Source: Candidatus Aenigmatarchaeota archaeon (GTDB taxonomy: Archaea; Aenigmatarchaeota; Aenigmatarchaeia; CG10238-14). From it: a stretch of DNA of 64,000 nt. The stretch spans positions 22,225 to 86,224 of the forward strand of contig JAFCCM010000003.1 in NCBI GenBank assembly GCA_017610225.1, written 5' to 3'. This document shows, in pieces, positions 48,622-58,068 of this stretch. The notes beneath the pieces were generated by a model. It saw only the letters and a program-made list of their open reading frames with translations, made no database searches and was not told the DNA's origin. Within the stretch, counting starts at the first letter, position 1. The number at the start of each line of letters is the position of its first letter. Both the position numbers and the translations under genes were made by a program.

Positions 48622-49175
48622 TAAATATTAAAAAAGATAATAAAGATAAAAAAAATAAATCAGCCATATTTATTATATTGTTTTTATTCATTGTAAGTAT
48701 TGTTTCTGGTTTATATGTTTTTTCTAATAATGATATTACAAATAATCAGATAAAGAAAGAAGAAATTTTTATAAAAAAAATAATAATGTCCTGTGATAAT
48801 TTATCTGATCTTGATTGTATAAATAACGATAATATTACAATACAAACCAATAAAGGAGTTTTTTTATTAGGAAATGGATCTACAATTGTTTTTGATAATA
48901 ATAGTAATTTAATTAAGATGAATTATGATTTGTTTAGTGTTAAAAGAATGAATTTGATAAGATTAATAGAGAAATCTTTTTATGAAATTTATTATGTTGG
49001 ATCTGAAAAAGGAAAATTAAAACCAACAATAGTTTTTGTGAAATCAATATATCAATCATGGGGAATAAATGAGACTGGATATCGTGATTTTGTATCAGTG
49101 AATGAAGTGAATGATTATTACATAAATTTAGAGAGAATTAAATTAAATAGGAGTGTTCAAAATGAGTCATTATGA
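48618..49175 (+). CDS. Membrane-anchored protein
   Basis: 185 aa; Lys-rich start, one helix (about 16-34), then an outside domain with two Cys (MSCDNLSDLDCINND). ATG behind GAGGTGAT that lies inside the iscB end. It resembles the next gene in layout. Function unknown. Confidence 0.5.
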   Translation: MINIKKDNKDKKNKSAIFIILFLFIVSIVSGLYVFSNNDITNNQIKKEEIFIKKIIMSCDNLSDLDCINNDNITIQTNKGVFLLGNGSTIVFDNNSNLIKMNYDLFSVKRMNLIRLIEKSFYEIYYVGSEKGKLKPTIVFVKSIYQSWGINETGYRDFVSVNEVNDYYINLERIKLNRSVQNESL

Positions 49176-49548
49176 TGATAATGATAATATAGGTATTTTT
49201 ATAATGTTTCTTTTTGGAATTGTTATTGGAATTATTATATTTACTGGTATAGATATTTTTAGAAATCCTATCAATACTTTTGAAGATGATGGATTTAAAT
49301 ATAATATTGGTGATAATTCTGTTCTATCAATGGTTAACAATGATTTAATATCATTTAGTTTCTATGAATCTGAATATATAGTTGGATTGAATTATATTGA
49401 TCGTGACAGGTTAAAAAAATCATTCGCAATGTATGTTGAAGGAGATCAAATGTATTTTCAATATACTGATATTGATTGTGTTGATTATTTAAATATTGAT
49501 TGTAGAAAATCATACACTTATAATTTAACAAATGTTTCTGTATATTAA
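49162..49548 (+). CDS. Membrane-anchored protein, relative of its neighbour
   Basis: 128 aa from the ATG at 49162 (GGAGTG upstream). One helix (about 10-32), then an acidic outside domain with CVDYLNIDCRKSY. Overlaps the preceding gene by 14 bases. Function unknown. Confidence 0.5.
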   Translation: MSHYDDNDNIGIFIMFLFGIVIGIIIFTGIDIFRNPINTFEDDGFKYNIGDNSVLSMVNNDLISFSFYESEYIVGLNYIDRDRLKKSFAMYVEGDQMYFQYTDIDCVDYLNIDCRKSYTYNLTNVSVY

Positions 49549-49564
49549 AATAAATTATAGCCAA

Positions 49565-49599
49565 AAAGTATTTAAATATAAAAGTATAAAAGTATTTTT
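49565..49599 (+). promoter_or_regulatory. Late-region promoter
   Basis: AGTATTTAAATATAAAAGTATAAAAGT with TATA-like boxes; the next ATG (49600) follows within about 15-20 bases, so the mRNA is nearly leaderless. The run AAGTATAAAAGTATAAAAGT also occurs in the origin at about 35574. Confidence 0.55.
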
Positions 49600-49770
49600 A
49601 TGGGAACTGGTATAACAGGATTGAAAGATGAAACAGTTAAAAAATTCAATCTTATGAAATTTATTATAACAGATAAAGAAGATAAAAAAATAAAAAGCGA
49701 TGAAGCCATGTTGCGTTTATTGAAATTGTTTGAGAAAGAACATAAAATAGATTTAAATGGTGTTTTTTGA
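49600..49770 (+). CDS. Ribbon-helix-helix-like small protein
   Basis: 56 aa. MGTGITGLKDETVKKFNLMK then SDEAMLRLLKLFEKEH fits an RHH pattern. First gene of the large right-hand operon, a position suited to a late regulator. Confidence 0.5.
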   Translation: MGTGITGLKDETVKKFNLMKFIITDKEDKKIKSDEAMLRLLKLFEKEHKIDLNGVF

Positions 49771-49779
49771 GGAGATTGT

Positions 49780-51387
49780 ATGGACGTTAAAATTATTTTT
49801 ATATTTTTAATATTGTTATTTTCATTTAGTAATGTTAGTGCTTATTCTTTAGAATACAATCATACAACAGAACAAATATTATTTATACCTGAAATAAATG
49901 AAACAATAAATTATAATGGATCTATTTATTATAGTTTTCCAATAAATCTAAATTTTTCTAATATAAGTGATAATAAGATAGATATATCATTTAATTTTAT
50001 AGAAAAAATGATGCCATATAATTATACTGGTTTCATAACAATTGTTGATAATATGTCTGTGAAAAATTTGGACATTTATAAAAATATTAAAGAAGTGATG
50101 AATTATTCCATATTACCAACAACAAATGTTGATATTTTATATGTCGAAAATGTTTCATTGACAGAACAAAAAAATATTTTAAATGTAACATTAAGAAATA
50201 CTGGTAATAGTGATATCAATTTTGATTTTTTAATAAATAATAAATCTGATATTTTATATATTCAGCCTTCTATAGTTTTACAAAAATTTCAAAATTTTAC
50301 AATACCAATAATTGCTACAATACCTATAAATTATAAAACAGGTGTTTTTAATGATAGTTTAATTATTTTTGATGGTTTTAATATATCTTATATAAATTTT
50401 TCTTATATTATTTCTGATAATATTTTACCAAAAATAATTGAATTTTCTGTTTCTGATACAAATGCTACAATGTCTTCCAAAATATATGTAAAAGCAAGTG
50501 ATAATGTAGAAGTTGATAGTGTATTGGCAGTAATAAACACACCTAATAATGAAGATTTTTCTGTTATGTTAGAAAAAAGATCAGATCATTATTATGGTTT
50601 ATTTAAAAAGACTGATTTAGTTGGAGCATATACTGTCAAGATCATAGTATATGATGTATTTGAAAATTTGATTGAGAATACTACAAGCATGAATGTATTT
50701 AAATTAGATGTTGTTAGTTATAGTAAACATGTTGAAGCTTTACCCAGTATTATACCAAAATTTAAAATTTTTGAATTAACAGATGAAATACCCATAAATA
50801 TAAGTTTTGATAGAGTTGATTATAAAGGAAATTGGTCTGTAGAAATTGAAAAACCTAATGGTCAAAGAGTTCCTATAGAAAATATCAATGATTCTGTAAA
50901 TATAAATGATATTGGTATATATTATATGTATTTTTATGGTGATTTATTGAGTAATATCAGTGATTCATCTTCTGAAGGTAATCTTTTTGGTATAATCAAT
51001 TTAACATCTGTTGAACAACATATTGATATAAATGAAATAACATTTTCGAGTGTATTGGTAACTTATTCTTTAGCTGATGAGTTTTATGTTGATCTTGGTT
51101 TAATGAATGGTCTCTGTACACCAAAAGACGGTGGTAATTTAGAAACAAGTAAAATAACGTGTTCATTTAATTATCCGCCTGAAACAACTAAATTTGGTTT
51201 AAATTTACTTATAACAGAGGATATGTATAATAGGATAGTCAATGATAAAAATGAATTGGTTTATGAAACAACAAAAGATAAGAATAGTTTAGTTTTACAA
51301 AAATGGTTTTTAATGATATTATTAATATTTTCATGGGTTGGAATGTTTGTATATTATTATGTTTTACCATATTATAGTTCTGATTAG
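49780..51387 (+). CDS. Secreted surface protein with Ig-like regions and C-terminal anchor
   Basis: 535 aa. Signal peptide (about 1-20, ending SNVSA). Asn/Thr-rich beta domains follow, including NVSLTEQKNILNVTLRNTGN (NEW3/CARDB-like) and KIYVKASDNVEVDSVLAVIN (Ig-like), with many N-x-T/S sites. Late membrane anchor (about 505-530, WFLMILLIFSWVGMFVYYYV). A likely virion spike or envelope protein, by position ahead of the coiled-coil and ATPase genes. Confidence 0.6.
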   Translation: MDVKIIFIFLILLFSFSNVSAYSLEYNHTTEQILFIPEINETINYNGSIYYSFPINLNFSNISDNKIDISFNFIEKMMPYNYTGFITIVDNMSVKNLDIYKNIKEVMNYSILPTTNVDILYVENVSLTEQKNILNVTLRNTGNSDINFDFLINNKSDILYIQPSIVLQKFQNFTIPIIATIPINYKTGVFNDSLIIFDGFNISYINFSYIISDNILPKIIEFSVSDTNATMSSKIYVKASDNVEVDSVLAVINTPNNEDFSVMLEKRSDHYYGLFKKTDLVGAYTVKIIVYDVFENLIENTTSMNVFKLDVVSYSKHVEALPSIIPKFKIFELTDEIPINISFDRVDYKGNWSVEIEKPNGQRVPIENINDSVNINDIGIYYMYFYGDLLSNISDSSSEGNLFGIINLTSVEQHIDINEITFSSVLVTYSLADEFYVDLGLMNGLCTPKDGGNLETSKITCSFNYPPETTKFGLNLLITEDMYNRIVNDKNELVYETTKDKNSLVLQKWFLMILLIFSWVGMFVYYYVLPYYSSD

Positions 51388-51399
51388 GTGTTATGTTAT

Positions 51400-51906
51400 A
51401 TGCGTGGAAAATTAATTGCAGTAAAGGATTTGGTTACAGGGCAAGAAGGTAGGATGATACCTGATAGTAGACGTTCATCAGATGTTCATGGTACTATTGA
51501 GATACAAATAGTACCTAAAGGAATTTTTAATGTATTTAAGAGAGTATGGATTAAAAATATACCAATGCCTGGTGGAATGACTGAACCGATAACACCGCAA
51601 GATACATCACTTGTAGGTACAGAACAATCATGTATTTATATTTTAAATCATAGTTCAAGAGAAAAAATGATGAATTCAATTGTTAGAAGAATAAAAATTT
51701 ATGCTGATGAAACAATGAATGAATTGAGAAGATCTTCTGAATTGGAATATATGAAAAATGAACATTTGAAAGCAAGAAATGAAGCACAATCACATGGGAT
51801 TGATTCGGTTATACGTAGTGCAAAAAGATCTGAAGGTATATTAATTGGTAAGATTCCAGATGAAACAAAAAATAAAAAGAAAAAACACATTGATATGTAT
51901 AAATAA
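51400..51906 (+). CDS. Soluble protein of unknown function in the virion operon
   Basis: 168 aa from the ATG at 51400. A beta-rich N-terminus (GKLIAVKDLVTGQEGRMIPD) and a long basic helical C-terminus (about 110-168). No family recognised. It could link membrane and nucleoprotein, by inference only. Confidence 0.45.
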   Translation: MRGKLIAVKDLVTGQEGRMIPDSRRSSDVHGTIEIQIVPKGIFNVFKRVWIKNIPMPGGMTEPITPQDTSLVGTEQSCIYILNHSSREKMMNSIVRRIKIYADETMNELRRSSELEYMKNEHLKARNEAQSHGIDSVIRSAKRSEGILIGKIPDETKNKKKKHIDMYK

Positions 51907-51921
51907 AATTTAGGTGATATA

Positions 51922-53253
51922 ATGGAAAATCAAGATTATGATGAAAATTTAAATTCATTAGACAGTTCTATGTCTAATAATGATAATAATGATGATAATG
52001 GTAATAATGATAATGATGATTATCAAAACAGTATTAAAAATACAACAAATGAAAGTTTAATGGTAGATACACCTAATATTAATAATATAAAAGAAAAACT
52101 GGAAAATTTTAAAAATATAAAAATTGATTTTACAAATTTTGAAGCTGAGTATAGTAATGTTTTTAATATAAACGAAACATTGACACATAGTTTGAGTGTA
52201 TTATATGAAAATTTAGAAATATTGACTAAAGAAGAAAATAAAATGGTACAAGGAATGAAAAAAGCAGGAATTTACGAAGATGATCTTTCTTCTAAAGCAT
52301 GGAGACCATTAGCACTTATTAGAGAAAAAATAATGTATATTTTTGTTGAAGTAAAAGATATATTGATTTTAACAAATGATTTTAATTTGTCACTTGCTTT
52401 TAAGTTAAGAAATTCATTGATTGAAAATAAAGGAATGGCAATAAATAAGGAATTAACAGCTAGACAAATAGAATTATCAGAAATAACTTCAAAAAATCAA
52501 ATGGATTTTTTTAATAAAGTTTTAGATGATAGAAAGGAAACAGAACTTGAAAGAACACAGATTTTTGAAAGAACCATCGGTAATTTAGTTGGAATGATTC
52601 AGGATGTGAAATCTACAAAAATAAAAAATATGATTGATGGTTGTGAATCTGTAAAAAAGGAGATTGTTGATAAAGAAAAAATTATAAAAATACAGGAAGA
52701 AAAAGATGATAATTCAGAAAAAATAATTGAAAAATTGAATAAAGAAATACGTACTTTAAAACAAAATAATTCATTTAATTTAGGTTATATTGAAAAGTTT
52801 GGAGAATCTAAAGAATTAAAAAAAGACACAAATATATTAAATAATGAACGTATTGATAATTTTTTATCAGAAATTAGTGTAAATAATGAACATGTAAATA
52901 ATGAATTAAAAAAGATTGTTGGTAATCAAGATTTTAATTCTCAATCTGTAAATATTGAATCTAATAACAGTGAATCTATAGATAATCAATTAAAAAATAT
53001 TGTTGATAATAAACAAATATTTTCAAAAAATGAAAATGTTATTAAAGATGATAGTGGATCTGTTATAGATGAATTGAAAATAGAAAGACAAAAATCAATA
53101 ATATATAAACAATTAGAATCACAGGATTCATTGAACAAAATATTAAGACAGAAAGATATGTTGGTGTCTTCATATAATGATATAGGAGATAAAAAAGTTT
53201 CTAAATTGGTAGAAATTATTTGTAAAGAAATAATAAAAAAACGTGGTTGGTAA
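51922..53253 (+). CDS. Long coiled-coil protein
   Basis: 443 aa. A low-complexity Asn/Asp start (about 10-40) is followed by coiled coil through most of the length (for example KEKIIKIQEEKDDNSEKIIE). The C-terminal region has two similar stretches, ELKKIVGNQDFNSQSVNIES and QLKNIVDNKQIFSKNENVIK. The AGGTGAT site is strong. Perhaps a scaffold. Confidence 0.5.
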   Translation: MENQDYDENLNSLDSSMSNNDNNDDNGNNDNDDYQNSIKNTTNESLMVDTPNINNIKEKLENFKNIKIDFTNFEAEYSNVFNINETLTHSLSVLYENLEILTKEENKMVQGMKKAGIYEDDLSSKAWRPLALIREKIMYIFVEVKDILILTNDFNLSLAFKLRNSLIENKGMAINKELTARQIELSEITSKNQMDFFNKVLDDRKETELERTQIFERTIGNLVGMIQDVKSTKIKNMIDGCESVKKEIVDKEKIIKIQEEKDDNSEKIIEKLNKEIRTLKQNNSFNLGYIEKFGESKELKKDTNILNNERIDNFLSEISVNNEHVNNELKKIVGNQDFNSQSVNIESNNSESIDNQLKNIVDNKQIFSKNENVIKDDSGSVIDELKIERQKSIIYKQLESQDSLNKILRQKDMLVSSYNDIGDKKVSKLVEIICKEIIKKRGW

Positions 53254-53254
53254 A

Positions 53255-53476
53255 ATGATAGTGGTAATGAGACGCAGTTTGGAAAAAAATGAAAAATATC
53301 CAAATTTAATGCCACCTTTTAAAAAACTTGGAAATATAGAAGAATTACCGGAAGATTGGAAAACATCTTTACCTAGATCATATGGTTCTGGTATTTATTC
53401 AATATATGAAGAAATAAATAATAGAAAAACAAGTATTTTTTATGGAAAATTAGAAGAAACTGTTGATTTGATATGA
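53255..53476 (+). CDS. 73-residue protein of unknown function
   Basis: Pro/Tyr-rich (KNEKYPNLMPPFKKLGNIEE). The start is uncertain between the ATGs at 53255 and 53267. Four-base overlap with the next gene. Confidence 0.4.
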   Translation: MIVVMRRSLEKNEKYPNLMPPFKKLGNIEELPEDWKTSLPRSYGSGIYSIYEEINNRKTSIFYGKLEETVDLI

Positions 53477-53652
53477 TTTTTAATGAATTATTATTGTTAT
53501 GGACAATTTGTTTTATATTAATAATTGTGATTGGTGGTATTATTGGTTATATGATTAAACCATCAATAATATCTATAATTTTAATACAATCAATTATTTT
53601 TATAATATTAACTATATTTTTAAATATAGTGTTTGATTTTGTTTGTATTTAA
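53473..53652 (+). CDS. 59-residue two-helix membrane protein
   Basis: MIFNELLLLWTICFILIIVI ..., two helices with a short Lys-Pro loop. Overlaps the previous gene by one codon. Confidence 0.5.
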   Translation: MIFNELLLLWTICFILIIVIGGIIGYMIKPSIISIILIQSIIFIILTIFLNIVFDFVCI

Positions 53653-53668
53653 TTGGAATGTGATATTA

Positions 53669-54286
53669 ATGGATAAATCTATAAAAACAATTGTTGTAGT
53701 TTTAATTAGTATTTTATTTTTATATTTTATTATATGGAATTGGAATGTCAATATAGGTATATATCAATTTTTAGCAATTTTTATTGTTATTTTAGTTGTT
53801 GTTATTGTGATTGTTTTATTTTATTTTTTACAAAATTTACATTCAAATTCAATCATTGGAAAAAAAAGTGAATTCATAACAGTATCTAAAAATTGCTCTA
53901 AAATGTGGAGTGATTTGACATATGGACATGATGAATTAACTGTTATTGGTTCTGAAATGCGTAAACGTATTTTTTTTCCTGGAACAAATAAAAAAATGTC
54001 AGTATATGCATGTATTTTTACAAAAAAAGAAATGGCCCTATCAAAAATAATTATTTATTATCATATTGAAGCACGTGATATTATTGCCAATATAGAAAAT
54101 CCTTCAGTGGATCAATTATTAAATCCTTTTAAATTTTATAATCCTTATGATGAAGATGAAGTTTTTGATAATAATAATAAAAGATTTACAAAAACCGGCG
54201 GTACTTATATAAATTTCAATGAAAAACAAGATGGTAAATTGAAATTGGATAATGAAACAGAGGAGGGTAAAAATAGTGCAAGATAA
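53669..54286 (+). CDS. Membrane protein partner of the ATPase
   Basis: 205 aa from the ATG at 53669 (GTGATATTA upstream). Two N-terminal helices (about 5-23 and 31-55), then a cytosolic domain of 150 residues. Overlaps the ATPase gene by 11 bases, so the two probably form one complex at the membrane, as in HerA/VirB4-type packaging or transfer machines. Confidence 0.5.
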   Translation: MDKSIKTIVVVLISILFLYFIIWNWNVNIGIYQFLAIFIVILVVVIVIVLFYFLQNLHSNSIIGKKSEFITVSKNCSKMWSDLTYGHDELTVIGSEMRKRIFFPGTNKKMSVYACIFTKKEMALSKIIIYYHIEARDIIANIENPSVDQLLNPFKFYNPYDEDEVFDNNNKRFTKTGGTYINFNEKQDGKLKLDNETEEGKNSAR

Positions 54287-55580
54287 TATATCAGAATTAC
54301 CTTTATCATCTTTTGGTTTTAAATTTGGTATTGGTTCTAGGCAAACATATACTCAAAAGCTTTTTCATAATATAAATAAAGAACAACGATATTTTAAAAA
54401 TAAAATTTTTATGGGATGGATTCATGGTGAAGATGATTTGGTTTTTTTAGATGACGAAAAAGAAGATTTTTATTTACCATTGAATTCATCAGATATTTGG
54501 TGTTCTTTTGGTTCGAGAGGATCTGGAAAAACATTTCTTAGTAGAGGAGATGGAAATCGTTCTTTTAAATCAGGATATGCATGTATTTATTTGACAGATA
54601 TTAAAGGAGAAATGAGAAGTAATAATAAACCACTTCAAAAAAAATTCGAGAAATTATTGAATGATAATGAAATACCTGAAATAGTTCCAACAACAATGCT
54701 TTTACCTTTATTCATGGAAGGTACTTATCAAGGATTTAAACAAAAAGGAGATAGACGTTTTCAGTTTACTTTTTCTGATCTGAATGAATCTGAATGGTTA
54801 CGTTTATTACATCCTGCAAGAGATTTACAAGTAGAACTTGTGAAACGAATTGTAAAAGAGATAAATAATAAATCCATACTTAATTTTGATGATATGATTG
54901 AATTTATAGAAAATCAAGATTTTCTTCCTGCCACAAAACAAAGTATTCTTTTAACAATAGGAACTATAAAACATGATAATGTTATTGGTGATGAATATAA
55001 TATTGATTTATGTGAGTTATTAGAAAAAAGTATTGTGGCAATAAATTTTACGAATTATGAAACATTGGATACATCTAGCGGATATCCACAAATATATGTA
55101 TCAATAATTCTTAGAAAGATAATTGAAATGAGAAAATTAAATTATAATAATAGAAAATTGGGTCTATCAAGACCTGTTAATTTATATATAGATGAAGCAC
55201 ATGCTTTTTGTCCTAATATAGGATCTCCTCCAAGTAAAAAAGCAATTGAGGATATAATAAGTGTTTATAGATATCTTAGTTTTTCAGTTAGATTATATAC
55301 ACAGTTTCCAGAACAATTACCGGGTAAAAGTGTATTGAATCAAGTAACACATTTTTTTATTCCTTATAATATTGACATGAATATTTTAATTGATATTGTA
55401 AAAAGAATTGGTTGGTTTGAATATGGTGATGTTCAGAAAAATAAATGGATTGATATTAAAAAAGCCATGAAAAAACATTGGTGGATGTATATAAATAAAA
55501 ATGATACAGTTGATAGAGAAGTAAAATTAATAAAAATAGCTTCTCCTTTATCACATCATTTAGAAGAATCTGGATTTTAA
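54276..55580 (+). CDS. HerA/FtsK-superfamily ATPase (packaging or DNA transfer)
   Basis: 434 aa from a GTG at 54276 behind a strong GGAGGGT. Walker A WCSFGSRGSGKTFLSRG (about 72-88), Walker B VNLYIDEAHAFCP (about 303-315), and a glutamine sensor in VRLYTQFPEQLPG. The fold group includes viral genome-packaging ATPases (A32/B204 type) and conjugation pumps. In this gene block, packaging DNA into a membrane-containing particle is the more likely role; conjugation is the alternative. Confidence 0.8.
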   Translation: MQDNISELPLSSFGFKFGIGSRQTYTQKLFHNINKEQRYFKNKIFMGWIHGEDDLVFLDDEKEDFYLPLNSSDIWCSFGSRGSGKTFLSRGDGNRSFKSGYACIYLTDIKGEMRSNNKPLQKKFEKLLNDNEIPEIVPTTMLLPLFMEGTYQGFKQKGDRRFQFTFSDLNESEWLRLLHPARDLQVELVKRIVKEINNKSILNFDDMIEFIENQDFLPATKQSILLTIGTIKHDNVIGDEYNIDLCELLEKSIVAINFTNYETLDTSSGYPQIYVSIILRKIIEMRKLNYNNRKLGLSRPVNLYIDEAHAFCPNIGSPPSKKAIEDIISVYRYLSFSVRLYTQFPEQLPGKSVLNQVTHFFIPYNIDMNILIDIVKRIGWFEYGDVQKNKWIDIKKAMKKHWWMYINKNDTVDREVKLIKIASPLSHHLEESGF

Positions 55581-55622
55581 TAAAATATATAAACTTATTT
55601 AAGTAAATAAAATTGATTAATT

Positions 55623-56306
55623 ATGGGATTTTGGTCTTTTATCACAAAATTATTAGGACCTATTTTTAAATATGGTTCAGGTTTGGCTTTTTCTGCTTTT
55701 ACTGGAATAATTGCTTGGATAAAAAATATAGGAATTTTTAAATGTATTAGTTATATTAGTATTTTTAGTTTTATGTCAACATCGTTATATAATTTTTTAT
55801 TTACAGGAAATATTTTACCGGTAGTTTATGATTTTGGTACAAAACTTATAACAGCAGAACATAATATTTCACAATATCTGATAGATTTTACAGAAGTTAC
55901 TACTTTTTTTGATAAAAGCATGATTTTATTAAGTATTATTGGATCATATATTATTTTTATATATACTATAAATATTTTAACAAAATTACAATCATTTTTT
56001 GCTAGTAATACATCATATGGTGGTTTATCACCGATTCTTATGTCTTTGGTAATTTTAGCTTTGATTGAGATTGCGATTCTTGTACCGGTTTCAATTTATA
56101 ATAATGAAAGTATAAATCCTTTGGAAAATCCAGAAATAGTTCCTTTTAGTGGATTTTTTGCACCTTTAAAATATTTAGGAAAATCAGATGTTAAATTTGA
56201 AGGAATTAATATGAATAATTATGATTTAAATAATATTAATGATGATAGTAATGATAACGATACTGTAAATACTGGGTTGATTTGTTTATTGACACCCTTA
56301 TGTTAG
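55623..56306 (+). CDS. Multi-helix membrane protein
   Basis: 227 aa, with about four helices (20-40, 41-60, 95-118 and 138-160) and an acidic Asn/Asp tail. A TATA-like ATATATAAAC (55588) gives it its own promoter with a short leader. Candidate virion membrane protein. Confidence 0.5.
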   Translation: MGFWSFITKLLGPIFKYGSGLAFSAFTGIIAWIKNIGIFKCISYISIFSFMSTSLYNFLFTGNILPVVYDFGTKLITAEHNISQYLIDFTEVTTFFDKSMILLSIIGSYIIFIYTINILTKLQSFFASNTSYGGLSPILMSLVILALIEIAILVPVSIYNNESINPLENPEIVPFSGFFAPLKYLGKSDVKFEGINMNNYDLNNINDDSNDNDTVNTGLICLLTPLC

Positions 56307-56313
56307 TGATTTT

Positions 56314-56490
56314 ATGGAAAAAGATAAAAAAACACAATTGTTATTGAGTTTAGATGTATTGAAAAGAGATTGTACTAATTGTGGCGGAAAACAAACAGTT
56401 GATTTTTATTATTCTAATGGGTTATTGATTCCTGAAGAAGACAGAATTTGTGTTGATTGTTTTAGACATCCAAGTCTTGGAAATTTTTAA
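56314..56490 (+). CDS. 58-residue zinc-ribbon protein
   Basis: CTNCGGKQTVDFYYSNGLLI then CVDCFRHPS: CxxC pairs 24 residues apart. GTGATTTT precedes the ATG. Confidence 0.55.
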   Translation: MEKDKKTQLLLSLDVLKRDCTNCGGKQTVDFYYSNGLLIPEEDRICVDCFRHPSLGNF

Positions 56491-56491
56491 T

Positions 56492-56530
56492 AGAAAACTA
56501 TATAAACTCATTCAATACAAGTATTAAACA
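56492..56530 (+). promoter_or_regulatory. Promoter of the structural-protein transcript
   Basis: AGAAAACTATATAAACTCAT is a near-ideal BRE plus TATA box; transcription would start about 25 bases later, close to the ATG at 56533. Confidence 0.65.
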
Positions 56531-56532
56531 TT

Positions 56533-56682
56533 ATGATTAGTTCAATTATGATTGGTCACGACGACCATAAGGCAGTGAGTAAATGTAATACAAGCGGTAA
56601 GTTTGTTCCTTTAGTAGGTCTTAGAATACCTGTTAGCACCTCGTTCCACAAGACGAGGACGAAAATTTGTGGACTTATTTGA
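56533..56682 (+). CDS. 49-residue leader ORF or structured leader
   Basis: MISSIMIGHDDHKAVSKCNT ...; basic, much less AT-rich than its surroundings, nearly leaderless. The same DNA can fold (CCTCG ... CGAGG around 56638-56660). It may be a leader RNA for the gene at 56830 rather than a protein. From 56683 to 56829 I see no gene. Confidence 0.35.
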   Translation: MISSIMIGHDDHKAVSKCNTSGKFVPLVGLRIPVSTSFHKTRTKICGLI

Positions 56683-56829
56683 TATTTCTAAATTTTTTAT
56701 AGTATTGTTCTTAGCAAACCACATATCGTATGTTCTAATATTTTAGCGAAGATATGGGATGGTCAGTACGGAAATAATATTATGGATTATGGAAAAATAT
56801 AAGATAAGGTATATTAGAAGGTGAAAATT

Positions 56830-57915
56830 ATGGTAAAAATAAATACTATGATGGCTATGTTAATAGGTGTTATTGGAATATTTGCGGTTGCAATGATTGC
56901 GATATTTGGTATGATATCTTCACAACTAGTCACAGAAGAGGTTGTTGATGAATTCGGTGAACCAATCATTAGTCTAGCACCATTAGCTTGTAATCCTGAT
57001 GCTACCCAAGGTCCAGAATTAATCTATGCTATACAAAATGAAAACAATAAATCAGCTACAGAGTATCTTGCAATAGCAACTGATGTATATAAAGGTACTT
57101 TCACAAAAGAAAACTTGCCTACAGCTGATGCATATTTGGGTTCATTTACGACTTTAGTAACTGGTAGACCTGCTGTTGGTAGTGGATTTGATGCAACTTG
57201 CGGTCAAGACTATACAATACTAGTTCCTGCATCTAGTGCTTCAACTTCATCTGGACTTTTCCATATGACAGTAGAAGAGAATGCAGAACGAGATACATTC
57301 TTAATATCTAGAATGACTGGTTTAATAGCCAGAGTTAAGGATATTGGTGATGATGGATTTGTATATGCAGGTACTGATTTGACTGCTGGTCTTTGGAATG
57401 GTGACGCAACTACCTATTACTCTACAACAGGTAACATAACAGGTGATAGTGACGGTAAAGATATCGGAACTAACGGTGATTTTGTATATGAAATATACTT
57501 AAAAACAAACAGTTCAGTATCAACAGTTGCTAGGTTTAACGACCAAGAAACAACTATTGCTATAGATCGTGCATCTTCGGCTGATTGGGATATAGCACTT
57601 CAAGTAACTTTTGATGGTGTTAATCTTATTGAGTCAAAGATGGCTAATGTACCAACAAGAATTTCTTTAGATCAATATGAAGATGCGTATTTAGTTCCTG
57701 GTAACAAGGATATTGATACTTCGTCTAAAACATTGATTGTTGAAATGAAGACTTTATCATCCATCAATGCTGATGATGATATAGGCGTTGGTATATATAC
57801 AGCAGGTTACACATCTGGTGTAGGACATAACGGTGCAGTTTATGGCTACAGTCGTGACGATCCAACTAGCACAGCTGTTCATACAGCATTTGATATGGAC
57901 TTTACTATGGCTTGA
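56830..57915 (+). CDS. Candidate major virion or surface structural protein
   Basis: 361 aa from the ATG at 56830 behind GGTGAAAATT. One N-terminal hydrophobic helix (about 5-27, MMAMLIGVIGIFAVAMIAIF), then a beta-rich Gly/Ser/Thr/Asp domain with only two Cys. By eye it uses more C- and G-ending codons than any neighbour, which is common for very highly expressed proteins. It also has its own strong promoter and long leader. These features fit a major capsid or envelope protein. No sequence family is recognised. Confidence 0.5.
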   Translation: MVKINTMMAMLIGVIGIFAVAMIAIFGMISSQLVTEEVVDEFGEPIISLAPLACNPDATQGPELIYAIQNENNKSATEYLAIATDVYKGTFTKENLPTADAYLGSFTTLVTGRPAVGSGFDATCGQDYTILVPASSASTSSGLFHMTVEENAERDTFLISRMTGLIARVKDIGDDGFVYAGTDLTAGLWNGDATTYYSTTGNITGDSDGKDIGTNGDFVYEIYLKTNSSVSTVARFNDQETTIAIDRASSADWDIALQVTFDGVNLIESKMANVPTRISLDQYEDAYLVPGNKDIDTSSKTLIVEMKTLSSINADDDIGVGIYTAGYTSGVGHNGAVYGYSRDDPTSTAVHTAFDMDFTMA

Positions 57916-58068
57916 TTTCGGTCAAACTAAAATAGAGTTTATATCAATATAATATAAAATGAAAAAAGAGTACGAAAATAATTTACAACGATTACCTTTT
58001 TGGTAGGTCGATTTAAGACATTTTCGGAAATCTTTTCTTTTTATTTTTATAAATAAAGGTAAATTTTT

